DNA from: Fictibacillus nanhaiensis
Lineage (GTDB): Bacteria > Bacillota > Bacilli > Bacillales > Fictibacillaceae
Direction of reading: 5' to 3'
Length of the DNA stretch: 64,000 bases
Assembly: GCF_019801215.1 (NCBI RefSeq)
Contig: NZ_JAHVJO010000001.1
Location: 682,001 to 746,000 of the forward strand
Shown one piece after another: positions 62,744 through 64,000 of this stretch; positions within the stretch are counted from its first letter, which is position 1; each line of letters opens with the position of its first letter. Both the position numbers and the translations under genes were made by a program. Below the pieces are notes generated by a model. The model had not been told where the DNA came from, made no database searches, and saw only the letters and a list, made by a program, of their open reading frames with translations.

Positions 62744-64000
62744 TCACCCCAAACCATTAAAGGTAATCCTTGTGCGATGCTCAATTTTTTTTCTTTTATT
62801 GTAATACACCATTTTTTTATCAGAATGTTTTTCACTTTCTATTTCCGGTTCTTGGTTGGATTCCTCTTCCTTATGACCTAAATTTTCTTCGTGAGTAATA
62901 ACTTCCTCAAAATTATTAGTGGATAATTCCTGATCTAAACTTACATATTGGTTTCTAGCTGCTCTATTGTTTTTTGATTTTGTTCGTAAATATTCAAAAA
63001 GTATTTCGATTGGATCATCTTCATGTGCAAGCCGAATTAATTTCTTGCGAAGAAGTTTGTTGATTTGTTTTCTTATTTGAAGGGAATGTTTGCGTAACCC
63101 CCATTTTCCTTTAGCTTTTACTAACCCCATTTCAGCCCCGTTTGGTGAAAATACTTTAAAAAAACGTAAGTCTTCTGTATTAATTACTATTTTGAGTTTT
63201 TTTCCAACTAAATGCCAACTATTAGATAAAATTTCACTTCTATAATCTACACCCATATAGTGTATAAAAGGTCTATTACCTTTTTTGAAATTTCCTCTAA
63301 CATTAACTTCAACTGTAAATGATAGTAAGTTAATTTCATCTCTATATTCATCTTCCAAAATTCTCGGTTCCATTTTTCTGGTTAAAATTCTTTGTTTCAT
63401 CACATCTAATGGTGTAAGTTGATTAGTGCCATGCTGTTCAGTTCCATTTCTTGCGAAAATAGCAACTTCAACAACTTGCTTTAATTCTTCTACAGTAATA
63501 ACATATTGTTTTGCTTCTTTTTCAGGGTTTTTTCTCCTAGGATCTTTAGGATTATTACCAGTAGTATTAGGAAATCTGTGAAAATAATTTTCTTCTAAAA
63601 TATGGAACAAAATCTCGATGATAGGTCTTCTTTGAGGCGTGCCCACAGGGCCAGTATTAACAACACAACCAATAGTTCTTTTCAATTTTTCTTTTACTTT
63701 GTTAGCTAGATTAGCCCTTGCATTATCAAATGCAATTTCATCCCATACCGCATACCTAGTTTCCGGAATAACTTCTGATGGAAAACCACCATAATCAGGA
63801 TACTTAAGTCCTGGAATGGTAAAGGTCATTGGCGTCCAAGGTACAATGGCTTTTCTAATGCACCTTAGGACGTGTTGTGCGGATATCTCCCTATCAAAAC
63901 ATAGGTCATAAGATAATATGTTTCTTGTTGCTACATCTACAACTGCTAAAAGCCATATCCTATGAAGTACCTCAGTAAATTTATCTCCTTCAGGAGTTTC
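62744..64000 (-). CDS. tnsB: TnsB-like DDE transposase, N terminus beyond the window
   Basis: The reading frame is open to the right edge; 418 codons are inside. The RNase H-fold triad is visible: Asp in WLLAVVDVATRNILSY (63935-63937), Asp in IAFDNARANL (63725-63727) and Glu in RRPIIEILF (63614-63616), giving D-x69-D-x36-E. A beta-barrel (Mu C-like) domain follows (FIHYMGVDYRSEIL) and a charged tail of about 80 residues, probably the TnsC contact. TnsB cuts and joins the 3' ends of the transposon. Directly upstream of tnsC. Confidence 0.92.
   Translation of the reverse strand, partial: ETPEGDKFTEVLHRIWLLAVVDVATRNILSYDLCFDREISAQHVLRCIRKAIVPWTPMTFTIPGLKYPDYGGFPSEVIPETRYAVWDEIAFDNARANLANKVKEKLKRTIGCVVNTGPVGTPQRRPIIEILFHILEENYFHRFPNTTGNNPKDPRRKNPEKEAKQYVITVEELKQVVEVAIFARNGTEQHGTNQLTPLDVMKQRILTRKMEPRILEDEYRDEINLLSFTVEVNVRGNFKKGNRPFIHYMGVDYRSEILSNSWHLVGKKLKIVINTEDLRFFKVFSPNGAEMGLVKAKGKWGLRKHSLQIRKQINKLLRKKLIRLAHEDDPIEILFEYLRTKSKNNRAARNQYVSLDQELSTNNFEEVITHEENLGHKEEESNQEPEIESEKHSDKKMVYYNKRKKIEHRTRITFNGLG

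Larger units (their letters stand above)
53624..64000. mobile_element. Tn7-like transposon, left (cargo) part; right end outside the window
   Basis: The tnsB-tnsC-tniQ-tniQ operon runs leftward from the right edge, a degenerate tyrosine recombinase converges on it, and cargo genes lie between these and two end-type repeats at 53.62-53.67 kb. In Tn7 the transposition genes sit near the right end, so that end and the target gene are beyond 64000. The whole stretch is richer in A and T than the core genes. No Cas gene or CRISPR array is visible, so this is not evidently a CRISPR-associated transposon. TnsA is not seen and could lie upstream of tnsB. Confidence 0.82.

Noticed and set aside
53624-64000. 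CRISPR-associated transposon
   Set aside because: No Cas12k, Cascade gene or CRISPR array is in the visible part, and the selector candidates are proteins. It could only be revived by genes beyond the edge.

Overview
The window is a stretch of a low-to-moderate GC Gram-positive, spore-forming chromosome of the family Bacillaceae, probably close to Fictibacillus or Pseudalkalibacillus. This is inferred from gene order and protein resemblance; no database search was run. Evidence includes the bacillithiol genes bshB1/bshA, spore genes (alpha/beta-type SASP, an SspM-like SASP, racA, a SleL-like cortex lytic enzyme, a sporulenol-type cyclase), a class B RNase P RNA and gene order like the Bacillus subtilis 200-degree region.

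Layout. 1-15.1 kb: a mostly plus-strand housekeeping block (mgsA-bshB1-bshA-cca-birA, panBCD, dinG-ypmA-ypmB-aspB-asnS, dnaD-nth, ypoC), with overlapping stops and starts and rho-independent terminators between transcription units. 15.2-20.1 kb: a LysM-GH18 hydrolase convergent with a minus-strand set (glutaredoxin-like gene, recU, ponA). 20.2-29.6 kb: yppC, an SspM-like gene, racA, yppE, a DEAD-box helicase, a LysM-CAP secreted protein, an ankyrin protein, trhO, a SASP with a textbook SigG promoter, an SRPBCC protein and tryptophan 2,3-dioxygenase. 29.7-38.1 kb: an Fpg-like glycosylase, mrfA-mrfB (yprA-yprB), ypsA, gpsB, rnpB, an rRNA methyltransferase and a PH-like protein. 38.2-49.9 kb: an M32 carboxypeptidase, a CoA-binding protein, parE-parC, a YdjM-like membrane hydrolase, a DJ-1 family stress protein, cysteine dioxygenase, sporulenol synthase, msrA and a ribbon-helix-helix protein. 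50.4-53.1 kb: a secreted LVIVD-repeat protein and a YeeE/TsuA sulfur transporter.

From about 53.6 kb to the right edge the sequence is visibly richer in A and T and forms the cargo end and part of the transposition operon of a Tn7-like transposon. The operon runs leftward from the edge: tnsB (open at the edge; DDE triad visible), tnsC (AAA+ ATPase) and two tniQ/tnsD-type zinc-finger proteins. Convergent with it is a tyrosine-recombinase-like protein whose nucleophile Tyr is Phe and whose other catalytic residues are partly lost. This matches the concept of TnsF, an inactivated-recombinase target selector described for Tn6022-like Tn7 elements. Two 20-bp direct repeats at 53.62-53.67 kb look like TnsB-binding sites at the left end. 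No CRISPR array or Cas effector is visible.

Between the repeats and the transposition genes lie three minus-strand cargo genes: a 733-residue protein with a PD-(D/E)XK-like core, a 479-residue protein ending in an ApeA-like HEPN domain (R-x4-H), and a 238-residue protein with an N-terminal zinc ribbon and a second R-x4-H HEPN-like motif. Together they look like an undescribed RNase/nuclease defence module carried by the transposon. This is the most interesting part of the window.

Other signals are two intergenic arrays with a strict 21-bp period (14.62-14.73 kb and 37.43-37.62 kb), a possible attenuator plus a ribosome-site hairpin before panB, LexA-like boxes before mrfA and parE, and a 15-codon leader ORF coupled to racA.
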